Shown: positions 49,002-61,660, numbered from the stretch's first letter. The stretch: DNA of 64,000 nucleotides from Tulasnella sp. 424 (GCA_019633425.1 WSUB01000073.1:124001-188000), one strand, 5' to 3'. Notes: generated from the sequence alone by a model not told the origin. Numbers and translations are program-made.

Positions 49002-49790
49002 TTAGCCCTTACTCGTCGCATCGGCTGCGGCATTACAGACGACAGTCTCATTGGTCGTAAAGATGAATCCAGGCCGGCCGATTAACCGGCCCGATCGAGG
49101 TGGGAGCATCGAAGGTCCGGGTGTAGTCGCTAGGACGACCATAGCTGGGTGACGAGACGGCGTGGTACTTTTACTCGTTGGCAAAACATCATTGCGATCC
49201 AAGGGGCCGCCTTGATTAACGTGGGCACCGTTCAAGAGCTCGAGAAGAACTCGTTGGCAGCCATTCGATCAGGCAACGCCCGGAAACCCCGCAGGTAGTA
49301 CATCGACAATCTGTCTTGGTGGCAGGGCCAGCATGAGACTCTGCACATATTACTGGTGGGTTTCACATTGTAGAATCTGAGACCGATAGGGTATTGAAGT
49401 CATGCGTAGACGATGGTGCGACTTGTCCGGTGACGGGACGTTTTCCGAGTAGAACACCCGTTCACCTTTTACGTAGTGCAGCGTAGTGGACGGAAGGCTG
49501 CGTTGAATCACGCGTTCTTTGGAAAACGGACAACACCGTGGTAGTTGGAGACCGGCATGAAAGGTCGAGTCCATCTTCGTGGTCAGTTGTAGCGGGAGTT
49601 GGTCTATCGCGTCCTGGACCTTGAGATCTAAAAGGGGTCGTTCGGAATGCACTGAATCATTTAGATCGATGGCAGCGGACCAATGCGCATTATGTATTTG
49701 ATATAACACGGCGAGGTCCGGTCCTCTCTCGGGTAGTTGATGCCTAGAGACGCTCTCGTTGGTTTTGGGCTGCGTTTCTTGCACAGGCAA
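49002..49790 (-). pseudogene. Unrecognised gene relic interrupted by two stops
   Basis: A single minus-strand frame runs from 49790 to the stop at 49002. It stays protein-like throughout except for two in-frame stops: TAA at 49350-49352 and TGA at 49269-49271. The three open segments read on naturally across both breaks: PDLAVLYQIHNAHWSAAIDL in the first, MLALPPRQIVDVLPAGFPGV in the second, LLELLNGAHVNQGGPLDRND in the third. Just upstream, 49814-49927, a 37-codon frame starts like a secretion signal (MLLRQRASLAAVLFLEAAN) but does not join in phase by any splice I found. Both stops could arise by C-to-T change from CAA and CGA codons. Family unknown; unplaced introns around the stops are the alternative. 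Confidence 0.4.
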
Positions 49791-50143
49791 ACACGAGTGC
49801 GGTAAAGTTCGTTTTACGCATGTAGATGCTCGAGTAAGATGAAGTTAGAGAGAGTGAAATTCCAGTCGGAGTTGGCCGCTTCCAGAAACAAGACTGCCGC
49901 CAGGCTTGCACGTTGCCGAAGAAGCATGGTGGATTGGCGTTGATCCGAATCAGCTGAAAGGGAGATGAAGCAGACATTTTGATTCCATACTATAGTAGAC
50001 TAGGTGTCGTTCAAGGAGGTTAAAAGGAGCTTCATCGACGGCGGGTGGACGGCGGCGATACCCGGAGTGGCGGCTGGGCCCAGCCGGGATGGCGAGAGCT
50101 GCTCCTATTCGCCCTCGGATCTAACCGCAGCCATGAATAAGGA
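49791..50143. other. Intergenic
   Basis: The spacer contains the signal-peptide-like short frame at 49814-49927 on the minus strand, and the 3' UTR of the DUF2462 gene. Nothing else is supported. Confidence 0.4.
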
Positions 50144-50627
50144 CTACTTTTTGTCCTTCTGGTTGGAATTGGCGGGACCTGTCGATTGAGGACTAGGCTT
50201 GAGGATGGTCAATTTGCCACTGGAAGCAGCGGAAACAACTTGTTGTTCGATGGAGTTGTTGATCTTGGCAGATAGGTTCTAATTTAGAAGAGAATATGAT
50301 CAGCAGGGATGACGAGGGATGGCCGAGGGGAGGGGAAGCCCGAGGGATGGTGGTGATGGTAGAGATGGGACAAGACGACGAAATTCCATGGACGTCATGT
50401 GTGGACGCATTGCAATAGAGGTTGTTAGGAGGTGCCAGACATTCACGACATGGCTAGCGTGTTGCACCAAGAGGAGATACATGAATCATTACCTTTTTTA
50501 TTTTAGCTGTCGAAATAGCGAGCGGTTTCTTGGGTGGAATGACTCTAGCTCCCTTTTTAGGGTCTTTTCGAACATGTCTATTAGACGTCTTTTGTTTTTG
50601 GGCAAGCTTGCTTTTGCCTTGAACCAT
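50144..50627 (-). CDS. DUF2462 (UPF0390-type) small basic protein
   Basis: Two exons (50493-50627 and 50144-50278) encode 89 residues. The start MVQGKSKLAQKQK and the block KKGARVIPPKKP are characteristic of the DUF2462/UPF0390 family, small Lys-rich nuclear or nucleolar proteins related to the vertebrate Leydig-cell-tumour 10-kDa homologue. The second exon has the conserved helix KINNSIEQQVVSAASSGKLTI. The role is unknown. The intron (214 bp) is longer than average here. An in-frame ATG at 50759 would add a non-basic N-terminal extension that relatives lack, so I start at 50627. Confidence 0.88.
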
Positions 50628-51615
50628 CGGTTGTTGCTGTGGGAGGGGAGGGGTGTTGGTGGCGGGTTGACCTGTCAAGGGGGCGAGGGTTAAAAATTTG
50701 GAGGTGGCCGGGGGCACAAATATGAAATGTTTCCCTGTCAATGGGAAAGCACATGTCAATGGCCAGAAATCGAAGACGCAGACGTCTCTATAATTGGTGA
50801 TGAAAAAGTGGCATCAACTGTGATTGGTTATGCATGTCGCCTGCCTGCACAGAGCCCGCTGGATCATGCCAAGGGGCGTGCGCGTTCCAGTCTCAAGGAC
50901 TTGGTTCTGCATTGATGCAAAACTGGCTTCGATGAAACCTTTTGGATACGCGCAGTGGGTACTTTGTAAACGAAGGATGTTTGCTAGATGATTGGAATGA
51001 AATGATATGTTGTTATGGAGAAGCGGTGGGGTCGAGTCCTTCTGGTAGCCTCGAGGCATTGCCAGTTGAAACACACCTTGCAGAAGGTTGTGCGTGCGAG
51101 GTAAAAAGGATAACAAGGAGCAAAGACACGATGATCGTGCTTATATCTCTCTGCCTAGAACGCAACCCGTCTCCCTTCGATCCAGGCGTCTTTGCGTTTC
51201 TTTATCTTATCAGAGGATAGTAGCCCCCCGGACACTTTTATCGCACGTGGGTGTATAGTTACGAGATGAAACATACATAAAATAATAAAATAATAAAATA
51301 AATATTGTCTCTCCTTTTGCAACCAAAAAAAACGTTTTGTTGATAATTTCCCTGAAACACACACACACAGCGGCCTTCTTCATCATCCTTCCCTCGCTCT
51401 TGTTCTCTCTCCCATTCCTGCTCTCTCTCCCTCTTCACTCAGTCCACTCTCGAATCCAACCACCAACCCCCCCTCTCCACCGTCGGAGACGGTGACAACC
51501 ACCACCAACTGGCACACCTCATCAACCTTCTCGATTCTCAACCGTTTTGAATAACAGCGCTTCTGCACAGGCAGGCATTTGCAAAGACAACGACCCGTTA
51601 CGACTCTCAGAGACC
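50628..51615. promoter_or_regulatory. Divergent upstream region before the disordered nuclear protein
   Basis: This 988-bp region lies between the DUF2462 start (-) and the disordered-protein start (+). It holds an AT-rich tract of ATAAA-like repeats (51278-51304), a CACGTG E-box core at 51244-51249, a CA repeat around 51357-51370 and then a strong CT-rich tract (51390-51500), typical of basidiomycete core promoters and 5' UTRs. Confidence 0.5.
51278..51304. repeat. Short AATAA-type tandem repeat
   Basis: About five units of an A-rich TAAA/TAATAAA pattern, followed 50 bp later by a CA dinucleotide run (51357-51370). These are simple-sequence repeats in the upstream region of the plus-strand gene. 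Confidence 0.6.
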
Positions 51616-54600
51616 ATGTCTCCCCGTCCACAACCTTCAGCTTCCCAAAGCCAATCTCTCCCTTCTTTCGCTCACACTTTTCCCGACATCCCTCGCTCTT
51701 CGTCTTCATCCACCTCCTCAACGTCTCTTCCTCATCATCACCAAGCCTCCTCTAACAACAGCGCTGCCACAAAAAAACGGCGATTCGATGCCATCGACTC
51801 CTCCCCTCCCCGCCCATCCAACGAGCCAGCTCACCCTCCAGCAGGGCCATCGCTTCCTCCGCGCTTCAATCGTTCCTCCGCCATCCAGCCTCCACCTCCC
51901 CATGTAGTCAGACGGTGTGTATCTTTCTATCCGTTGCCCCTACCTGTCCAAAACGCTCGACCTCATCCTGACAAACGCTCTCTTCTGCACAACAGTCCAT
52001 CCCGCTCCAATTCAAGGTCGTCATCAGCGCCATCCTCTGTAGATCCAGACGATGACGATGAGCAAGATCAAATTCAAGTCAAAGAGGAGGAATCCGAAAA
52101 TGATATTCCGCCAAATCCAGCCCCCGCTTCCCGCCCACATCCCCGTCTCCAGCCACCCCAAACATTTCCGGCCGATTCTCCTACATACATTTACCCACCC
52201 CCAACCCCAACAGGAGACGATATAGGTGCAAGAAAGCGCCGGAGAGTGACTATCTCAGGAGGATCATCTGCACACCTCAATCAGCCTCACCTCACGCCTT
52301 CACATCTCAACGGTTCCGGAAGCGGTCATCCAAATGTTGCTATCTCACCTTTAACCCCTTCGACCGTATCTCCCGTGGTGATGGGTTTCAGCGTGCCTAG
52401 GACGCCGCAAGGCGTACCGCACAAAAGTAGCGTCGATCAGGTGTGTTTTTCCTTCCAAGTCTCTTTTTTCCTCACAACGGGTCTAGTCTCTCCGTTTCTC
52501 TCCACCCCCATTCATCGCACGTGCATCTCAGGGCGCTTGTGCTCTTTTTCATTATGTTGCCGTCCAATCGCTTCCACGCCTTTCCGTTCCTGTCTCACTG
52601 TTTACTCGGCTTAACCTCCCCCTGACACGCTGTCTGATCGCTAACCAACTCTCCCGCTTTAGGTTCTCTCAGCTTTATCAATGAAACAGCAGCAAAAGGC
52701 CTTGATCGAAGCCCGTAGAACCAATCCAAATGCATCTCTCCCACTTCCGACGCCCCCTGGAACCGGGAGCTCTCAAGGTTCCACAATTGCTGCACCCCAC
52801 CCCCCAGGCGGTTATCCCGCACCTCCACCTGATTCCACCGCCAGTGCGTCAACCGACGACAGAGTCACAGCAGGCTCTTTTCTCCCACTAGCCCCGGGAA
52901 AGAAAGGTCGAACCAGGGCTGTCACCGTAACAACTGGCACGAGTTCAGTTGGCCCACAACCCGGAATCGGGCTCGGAGGCAGGGGAGAGTACGTCAAGGA
53001 GAGTACAATGAGGAGCACTTTGCCATCCGCACACGAGGAACCCCAGTCCCCAGCCTTCCCGCCTCCTTCAAGGCCAGACCCAACTAGAATGGACTTGGAC
53101 ACCCCACTCCCAACCCCGTCCCGTCCTTCTCAATCCGGATCCTCGTCCTCGGGTACTCCAACTGTTCCCACTCTCGCTCCTCAACCAACCGTCTCGCTCT
53201 TAGCTCGACGCCGTCCAGGCGGTTCACTTGGCGTCAATACGACTGGTATCTCCTCAACGCCATCCAGCGCTGCCAATACAACAGCGTCGATGCCACCTAG
53301 TCGAGCAGATGAAGCGGGAAGTGCGAAGCGAGGACCCCAGTTGACAGTTAGAACCACTGCTTTGGATCGGCCTCCCGCCAGCGCCGCACGGGAGCAAGCA
53401 GGACCGCCGCCGTTGGTCAGCGCCTCTCGACCTGCAGATCCGCCCCCTCAGCAAGCTCCAGCACCTCCCCAACCGGCAACAGCCAAATCCCCCGAAAGGA
53501 TACCCAACATTGCGAACCGCGCGATACCCCGCCACCCAGCTCTGAATCTGGATCCCGTCATTAGAAGCGCACCGTTGACCGTCGGAGGAAGGCTGATCAC
53601 ATCTGGTCGACCACCATTTGTTGCGCCTCCCGCACCAGAGAACGACCGCATTCCGCCCGTTTCTCAAGCGCAACGATCGCAACCGACAGTTGGAAGGCTT
53701 GTTCCTGCTTCGCCAACAAGACCCGCGCCAGCCAGTCCTACCGTACCGAGACACCATTCGCAACTGTTCGGTCCCTCCACAGCCCAACCCCCGATCCGAA
53801 CCCCTCAGGTGCCGATCAGCACGACGTTGAGAACACCTCACGTCAGTCAATTCACTATCCCACCTCGGCCTGCTGCTGCAGGGGCAAGCGTCGTGGCTGC
53901 CAGTGCGTTGGGTCAGATGAGTGCGGATAAGCAGGGCTTCTTGAATATGTTCGGACAATTCTATGATTCCTTGAGTGACGCTAAACGTGGGTCATTCCCC
54001 TCGCAGCCTCCATATTGTCGACTGACGTTTCGTTTTTCACAGACCTGAAGACCTGGTTAGAGGGGCAAGTTCACAAATCCGATCAACTCATCGCGAACCT
54101 CGAGCGTGCAACCAAAGAGCTTGAAGCGGAGCGTAAGCGACTGAGAGAGGATGGCCCGGGAGAAGAAGTGTTGCGATTAAGAGCACGAGTCGGAGAGTTG
54201 GAGGAGCGGCTGGCGAGGCTGGAGGCTGAGCCAAGGCCACTGGCCTCTCCCCGTGACAGAGGCCAGAGGATGGATGTCGACATTTCGGCTGGCCCGTCGC
54301 CTGTTACCTCACGCAGGCCGTTCGAGTTTCCTTCTACATCGGCCTCGCATCAATTCCCACCTCCCCATCCTCCGCACCAACCTTCCCAATCCCATCAGCA
54401 ACCTAGTCTTCCGCCGCTTCAACTTGCCTCTGAAAGCGGAAGCTCGAGTGCGGGAAGGCTTCGAAGTGGAAGTATGAACCAACATCGCCCACCACCAATG
54501 CCGCTTCCTCCGATCGCTACTTTGAACGGGAACGGTTCGACCGAGGACCTTGGCTCTGCAGGTGGAAGAAACTCCTCCAGGCGGGGCAGTATCGTAGCGC

Positions 54601-55124
54601 TCCCTCCTCCACCTGTCAGTGGTGGGCGATCCAGGAGGGAAAGCATGTCATCCAATCAGCCGAACCTTCAGTCTCCTGCCGCCGGTGGCAGCTTCTGCTC
54701 CCCTTCGAGCAATTCCATCAGTCCTCCACAACGACCACATCTGGCACCACTCGTGAACGCAGGAAACAACAGCACTGGTGGCCGTTCGCCTCAGCCGCCT
54801 TATGATACTCATTCTCCTCACTTGCCCCCTGCTCTCTCCAGGGCATCGTCGAAAGACAGACTGACCAGAAAGTCCCCCATGCATTTACCACCTCCTTCGA
54901 GAAACTCCCCTCATCAGTCAAATCAAAGCAGCACAAACGGAGTTAACAGATCATCTCCTCTACCCGCAGCGCTCCCACCGAATCGGAGGAATTCGCCATA
55001 CGTGCCGTCCATACGATCATCCGGACAGCAGCAAATGGTGGCGAGGCCAACCCCCACCCCCAGTCCATCTCCTCCACCTCGGACGCCAAGGCTCGTGGAC
55101 GTAGGATCGCGGCGGGATGTGTAA
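51616..55124 (+). CDS. Large disordered, probably nuclear protein with a short coiled coil
   Basis: Exons 51616-51914, 51996-52440, 52663-53986 and 54043-55124 close to 1,049 residues. Most of the protein is Pro/Ser/Thr/Gln-rich disorder. Basic clusters that could be NLSs are TKKRRFDAI (about 53) and GARKRRRVTISGG (about 185). Three short ordered blocks stand out: QVLSALSMKQQQKALIEARR (about 248-268), FLNMFGQFYDSLSDAKHLKTW (about 675-695) and a following coiled coil, KSDQLIANLERATKELEAER, extending to about 760. The rest is Pro/Ser-rich with serine/arginine stretches. No catalytic domain is recognised. Co-regulator or scaffold is a guess from composition. The first intron (81 bp) is a multiple of three without a stop, so its retention would insert 27 residues. 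Confidence 0.75.
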
Positions 55125-56530
55125 ATGCAAGGCAATATCCAAAAATGATAAATGAAATCTATGCACAGGTCAACATCAATGGCCTCGACAGAATGAAGTG
55201 CTTCCGAAGAGGAAGCCACCAATTACCCCTCCTATAGACTTGTTTTGCTCTCTGACTCTTATGGCTGAAGATTTCCTCCTTTTTGTCAAGGCTAGTTTTC
55301 TGATGTATATCCAACTTCCATTCTTCGAATCCTTCTTCCTGGCTTTATTTTCTCTTGGGATGGCCCCGCATCTATCGTGTATCACCATCGTCCTCTCGCA
55401 CTCCAAGGACCTATATCCTCTCTTTCTTCTTGCTGCACCCATGTATTACATATGATGATAACCTCTTGTTATTTTTGAAAGTGCGTTTGTTGGGAGTACA
55501 ATCATATTTCTGGGCTTAGCTCGGGAGCTGAAGTTGATCGCCTGCTCCACCGCCGCAATATGGCTTTGCGACGACGAGCGACGATATCGCACACGGAAAG
55601 GCTCTGATGTACTGCGATGCCAACGAGGCAAGAAGGCCCGTTACAGGATGGCGATTCCCTTCAGCAGCACGTCCTCAGATGGAGTTCCTCGGCCGTCGTG
55701 AGCGGTTTGAGCTGTATTCTCCCTAGAACCTATGGGCATTATGGATGGCAGGAACATGGACACACTCGTTACTTGACCTCGGCCAGCCACTGATCGAATG
55801 CACGTCGTTTGTGGTCGGCTCGCATCAACGGGAAAGATCTATCTATTCGCGGACAGTTCGAAATGTTTAGAGGGTTCGCCGGAACTGGAAGCAGTGTCGT
55901 TATACCGCTTCAACATGTTGACAGACCGCACCTGACCTAAAGTGAACCTGATGGGAAGCACAGAAACCATGACTCTGGGAGCGCGACAATCGAACGACGG
56001 GTATGTACATGGCCGCAGCAACAGGCCCAGAGGAAGAGGGAAAAGAAGAAGAATTGGTATACACGAGATGGGAAAGCGACACAACCAGGGGGCGTCGAGC
56101 CAGAGTGAAATCCTTAACGGGCAATAGTAGCGCACAGCGTCAAAAAACATAGAGTAAAGTACGGCACAACAGGAAAAGCGGTAGCCAAGATGTCATATCG
56201 TTCGTTGAAAGAACAACGTGGGCAGGAGTGGTGGAGAAGATGCCTGTCGTTATCGCCTAAACGTAACGTCAAATCGAGTAGCGTTGTGTTGGTGGTGAAA
56301 CATGAAACGTGAAAGAAATGCAGAGATGTTCTGAATGAGGTAGAATAAAGGCCGCAAGTTCCCCTCGGACCTCCGATATGGATAAGGTGCATCGGACCGA
56401 AAAAGTAACAAGAAGAGTCTCAATTATTGTCGTTTGGGTGACACCGTGATGCGTCACTATTTTGCTGATGGGGCCTTTGGTGAGTTCAAATGAGAAGAGA
56501 GGGATAACAGTAGCGACTGACTCACCACCA
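55125..56530. other. Convergent intergenic region
   Basis: About 1.4 kb between the stops of two convergent genes. It must include both 3' UTRs. Open frames (60-103 codons) are overlapping shadows without domains. Nothing further seen. Confidence 0.5.
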
Positions 56531-59500
56531 CTAGCGGAAGCCACCATCAGTTCCAGTCGGGAATCCTGGCTCTAGGGGCGAGCCGTTGAGCGGGGAAGGG
56601 GTGTGGAACCTCTTTTCGGAGCCGTACATATCGGGGGTCTGGGGTACCCCGTTATTGTCGTTTGATAACCCATACGAAGATTGGCTGCCTTCTTGAGAGC
56701 CATAACTGACGTTCCTCGAATGGACGAACGAGGGTGAAGGAGGTATGTCGCCTGGAGATAGAAGCCCGTCTTGAAGGCTTAATCCAGCAGCCATAGCAGA
56801 GAAGCTGGAGAACGTCACGCTTCTCCGAGCGGCTGCGGCGCGTAGGGAAGGAGACGTTGCAGCGTTTTGGATGTCCTGCAATGTGACCGTCGATCCTATG
56901 TAGCTGCTATGGCGATTTTGGCTTCGAGGACTCTGTGCTCTGGGAATAGGTCTCGAAGTCGACTCCTCTGAACCTACTTCGATTGCCAGGGGCGATGAAG
57001 TGTAGGAAGCCGACATGGATCGTCGATGGCCATGTCCAGGTCCATGCCCATGGAAGTGAGATGGAAGAGGCGGCGGTGAGACTTGCGTCGGGGAATACTG
57101 GGCTACCGATGGGCTCGCCGACGGAAGGTATTGACTTCCATGCAGAAGCGGGCTGTTTGCACTGACAGGGGAGGCAGCGGAGCCAACCGATGAATTCGAA
57201 GTGGATCGGGAGGCAACCGAAGTCGATCTCGGGATGCTCAAGAGATGGGAATTCGGGTGAAGGAACGCTTGCATCGCATACCGAGGCGAGATCGAGCCTC
57301 CGCGAGGGTAATTGTCTCCAGGTCGGAAGCTCCCACTAGCTTGAGATTGTGAGTCGCTGTACACGGACCCATTGTCACTTCCAGGCCCCTGAGGTATGGA
57401 TGACATGGCTTGGCCATCTGACGGGTGACTTTCAGGAGCTGTGTGACTTAGGGTTGAGTATCCGATTGTCATGTTGTTGTTGGTTGCACCAAGGACGCCT
57501 TCATCCATTGGGTGGGACCTTACAGAAACGGGAAAAAAAGGGGGCGCAGAAAATGGAACCGACGATGAGCAAAACAACTCTGAATTCGCAAGATGCAAGA
57601 ACAAAGGACGGGAATGATGAACGGGGTGGGTATACACATGTGGGAAAGTGAGGAGCGATTAGGGGAGGGTTTGAAGAGCATACAGCGAACATGTGAAACA
57701 TAATGTAGATGGGCATGGGAAGAGAGTAGGGAAGAAAGGGAAAGAAAGAGGAAGAGGGAGGAGAATGTGGCAAAAGACTCACACCTCCGTGCCTACAGCA
57801 TTTGCGCCGTGGACGTAACCATCAGAACCAACTGCATATGTAACCCCATAACCGGCATCGACGCCTCCAGTGTGTTCTTCAGACATGGGAACAGGTGCAC
57901 CCAGCTGGCCATTGGCGGCAGCTGCGGCTTCAGCAGCCGTACTCCCTGGAACGCCATACTTGGCAGCGCTATTCGCCCAAGCAGCAGCATTGCTAGCCCT
58001 GTCCCACGATCCGCCCTTCCGGAGGTCATGACGATGCTTGAAGTTTTCCACCCACCCGGAGGAAGCTTTGAACTTGTCCTATGGGAGACGAAGAACGTAA
58101 GAGATAGGTTTGGAACAAAGGCAAATGCGGTGTAGTGTACTTTTCCGATACCCCTCTCTTGTGCAAGTTCCAATGCCATCTTCTTGATAAAGGAATCGTT
58201 GACAGGTTCCCTGGCGGCTTGGCGCATCCGGATGTGGGTTATAAGGGTTGCCTCCAGTTCGGGGAATTTCGACGGACTGCAGGTCAACGGGTTAGTTCTC
58301 GTCAGGGAATTGACGGTGGGCGCAGCAGACAACGAACCGATGTTTCACCACTCTGGCTTCGCTGGAGAAAAAGTCGACCTTCATCCACTTTTCCTTGCAT
58401 TTGAGGATCTTGCTGACAGTGCTCCGTTCCACGGCGAACTTTGTGGCAATATCTTCCTGACGGGCCTTTGGGTGATTTTGGGCGAAGACGCAGATGAACT
58501 TGCGGTCCATGTCAGTGAGCTTCGTTTTTGTCTTTTGACCTTGCCTCCCTCCGCGGACCGGGCCTCCATTGGTGGAGGAAACGGCAGAGGGCAGGGTGTC
58601 TCCTTCAGGGGAAGCGGAGAAGGCTGATGACGGAAGCGACGGTTGTGGTTCAGCAGGACCGTGCAGATAGCCGCTGGTTACGGATGAAAATGTGGAAGGG
58701 AGAGGCTGAGGTGCGAACGTGGATGATAGGGGCGAAATGGGACCGCTTCCGGGATAGTCGTAGTTGTCTAGGCTGTGAGGGTTTGAAGAACTGCGAGCGG
58801 AAGGATCGACGCCGGACGGATAATCGTCTGGACCAGGAGAGCCTAATGGTTCGAGTTCTCCGGAAGCGATTGATGGAGAGGCCGAGGGGACGCGCATGAT
58901 CTCGGTGCCCATGCTTATGCTAGACGCGCCGCCGTAAACGGTTGGAGCGTTGATATCGTCGAGCGGGTAGCCGTCGATGTGGCCGGGAACGATGAGGTGC
59001 GGGGGATAGGAACCGGCCATGTATAGGCCTGAAACTGGGATGGAGGGGTGGTTGATTTGATGGGGTGGTTGATTTGCAGAAGCGGCGGCGGTGGCGGCGT
59101 TTGGTGAGGTGCTTCCTCCGGAAGATGGCGAGGCATGACCATCTGTGGTTTGGAAGCCGTGTGGCGGGTATTGATAAGCAGTGGTCGATTGGTGGACGGA
59201 GTTTGAGTAGCCGCGAGCATGGTCTTGGATTTGATCGTCGGTGAGGTAAGGGTAAGGATTCGCGGAAGGCGGATAAGACTGCTGCTAGAAAGGGGTGGAA
59301 GATGCGAGTCAGACAAAAAAAGAATAAGGACGACGAAAACGACAGCGACGAAGAGAGAGTCATGAGCGGTGTAGGCGCTGAGTGAGTGGGGAGCAAAACG
59401 GGAAAAAAGAGGGCGGGGCGGGAGAGTGAAAAGAAATGTGCGCTAGTTGTTGGTGCGATGTAGAGGGAAATGATTGCAATATGGACTGCTGCTACTCACC

Positions 59501-59823
59501 GCCGGTAACCCTTCATGCGAGCCATGTGTGGATGGCTGATGGTTTGACTCTTTTGCGAGGGCAGCTGCTCTGTTTCTTGTCATTCGACTGGATGCTGCGG
59601 GAGAGGAAGGCTTGCCGGAATTGTGCTTGTTCGCAGATTTGGGTGAGACCGAAGAGGGTTCGGGGACGTGAGACGTTGAGTGATCCGAGACCGACGCGTG
59701 ATAAGGTGGTTGAGAGGGCGTTGACCATGAATCTGTTTGATGATGAAGAGCGTATTGGGCCTGCTCAAAGATGTAGCGAGCTGCATCTTGGGGCGGCTGG
59801 TGAAGCGCTGTGGCTGGATCCAT
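56531..59823 (-). CDS. CENP-B-type HTH DNA-binding protein, no transposase domain
   Basis: Minus-strand exons 59500-59823, 58338-59284, 58141-58276, 57783-58072 and 56531-57518 close to 894 residues. Two DNA-binding modules are seen: a psq/CENP-B N-terminal-like helix-turn-helix (KLTDMDRKFICVFAQNHPKA to STVSKILKCKEKW, about 362-408) and a CENP-B/Tc5-type HTH (PSKFPELEATLITHIRMRQ, then FKASSGWVENFKHRHDLRKG, about 424-490). In pogo-like transposases this pair is followed by a DDE catalytic domain; here about 370 residues of Ser/Pro/His-rich disorder follow instead. The protein is therefore best read as a transcription or chromatin factor of domesticated-transposase type. The start at 59823 is the first Met before the Gln/Ala-rich N-terminus; the frame is open further upstream, so an extension is possible. 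The join at 58338 uses a GTTCGT donor. Confidence 0.85.
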
Positions 59824-61369
59824 TTGAAGTCCTGGATGGAATATTTGAGTGGATACTAGTATAACGTGCGTAAAAAGGTATGTCAGAGGGGGTCGTGATA
59901 GGAGGTCGTAAAACGTGTCGTGGTCGTACAAAAGAGTAAGAAGGGGGAGGAAGGGGATGGGGGGACGGGGGCGGATGGGAGAGGGAAGAACAGAGCCCTT
60001 CTTGTTTCGTCCGACAGAGATTTTGCGGACTTTAGCGGCCTCACCCACAATCGGTTATGCTACCCATATACCTCTCATACGCTACCCATACTCAGACCTA
60101 CAGAGAACCCAGATGCAAACTATATTACATTTTGATCAGCTTCCTTAGGCTTTAACTTTTTTTTCCCCTCCCCCGTCTCTCAGCTCATGCGTGTTTTACC
60201 TGCCGATGATCGCCTGTTTCCCCACCGGCTCGCCATTCGAGGTAATAATGCTGAGTTATTTCCCGAACCTAGGGGCGCAATGCTCTTCCTTCAAAGCAAG
60301 TTTTCATTTTGGATATCCTAAACCTCTCATCGTCATCTGCTACTTGGCCCCCCTTTCCTGGCCTAGAGTCTGCATCTGGAACGCAGACACTGGCTGCTCG
60401 ATAATTCTGGATGGGCTCAAGCGTCGCTTAGTCGATTTATCTCTGGAAGATACGAAGCGTGCACTTTAGCGTTCCAGTGCAGACGACGTGTCGCGACGCG
60501 TCCTCCTCTTTGGCAACCATCTGAGCGTTTTGCTCTCCTTTCTCTGATTCTCGCACTTTGCCGGGCGCTTGGTCACCATTATCCTTGAGGTACATATCCG
60601 CCATTCTCCGGAACTTTCAAGATACCGGGCTTCCGCTTCACCTGCTCAACAATAACGTGATCGAGGACCAAGCCCGCCTCGGTATCGAGTTCCAAGCGCC
60701 AAACCTATGCATCTGTCGGGTTGGGGCCTTCCGAGCACCCTACCAGCTGCTCAACGCAGCTCCCTCCGAGCACTCTTTATCTATCCATTACAGTTCACTT
60801 CGAGTTCTCCGATACAAGTCTATCGTCAGATCGCGTTGCTCTCAGGCCCCCCCCCCGGTTGCTTACCCTTCGTCGCCTCGCCATCACCGGAACAGCCAAG
60901 GCATCTCCACTCATCCGTATGACCTGAAAGACCTTTAATTCCAGATATCAGATGACATCATCCACTCCCCTCTCCGAGTGGTTCAGGGCAACACGCTTGC
61001 CACGAGGACACCGGCTGCATGCCGATGTTCCACCATCCTACCGAACCGCCAAATCCACTTACGCATGCCGAACCTCGTTGGACTCATTATGAGATCCTGT
61101 CCTAGTAGCTTTGTCATCTTCTGGTCTCTCTCGATCCACAGCTTTCATCATCGCTGCTGACTCCCAGTGTAAGCGGCTCCACCCAACCGAAAGGAATGGG
61201 GGTATTTGTCGCGGAGAGTGGCTGAACACAAAGCAAAATCTACGTTGGAGCTAAGAATTCAGCACCGTCTCCTACCCTCTGTGTTCCATATTTCTTACTC
61301 TCCGCTGCAGACTTATAAGAACTTTAGGGGGGAGGTAAGTGCACTTTCCTATTTCTATCGTCCGTCTTG
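59824..61369. other. Gene-poor stretch with CT-rich upstream sequence
   Basis: The first part is the upstream region of the CENP-B-like gene. From 60190 to 61160 several plus-strand frames (92, 126 and 71 codons) overlap in different frames; one of them (60721-60927) is Leu/Ser/Pro-rich and might be a decayed leucine-rich or F-box-type gene, but that is weak. No gene is claimed. Confidence 0.35.
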
Positions 61370-61660
61370 CTAGCTAAAGAGGGAAAAGCTTTGTGCCTCG
61401 CAAATGGCTTCACCCTCATGGTCCAGGAGGAGCTCTCGACCGTTTGGCTTCCCATGGTTTCCCCACGTCCTAAGCATTTTCAAGAGCTCATAAACCAAGC
61501 CCACGCTGGCCAAGTGTCCCAGCATGAATATAATTCCTCCTAGACCTGCCAGATTAATGTAAGTGGTCCGCGCAAGCAATATGTGGCGCGGCGATGCTGC
61601 ACGCGTACGGAGCCCGCCATGCGATCCACTTGCACTTTGGTCCTTAGACATCACTTTCAC
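61370..61660 (-). pseudogene. Unrecognised gene fragment, weak GH18-like similarity
   Basis: A 96-codon minus-strand frame contains TTYINLAGLGGIIFMLGH, which recalls the GLGG(I/V)MFW strand near the end of GH18 chitinase barrels, although the expected Trp is replaced by Met. More minus-strand frames without domains lie upstream (62029-62326). The similarity is short and from memory of the family pattern, so this is only a suggestion; a decayed gene is the likely reading. Confidence 0.25.
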
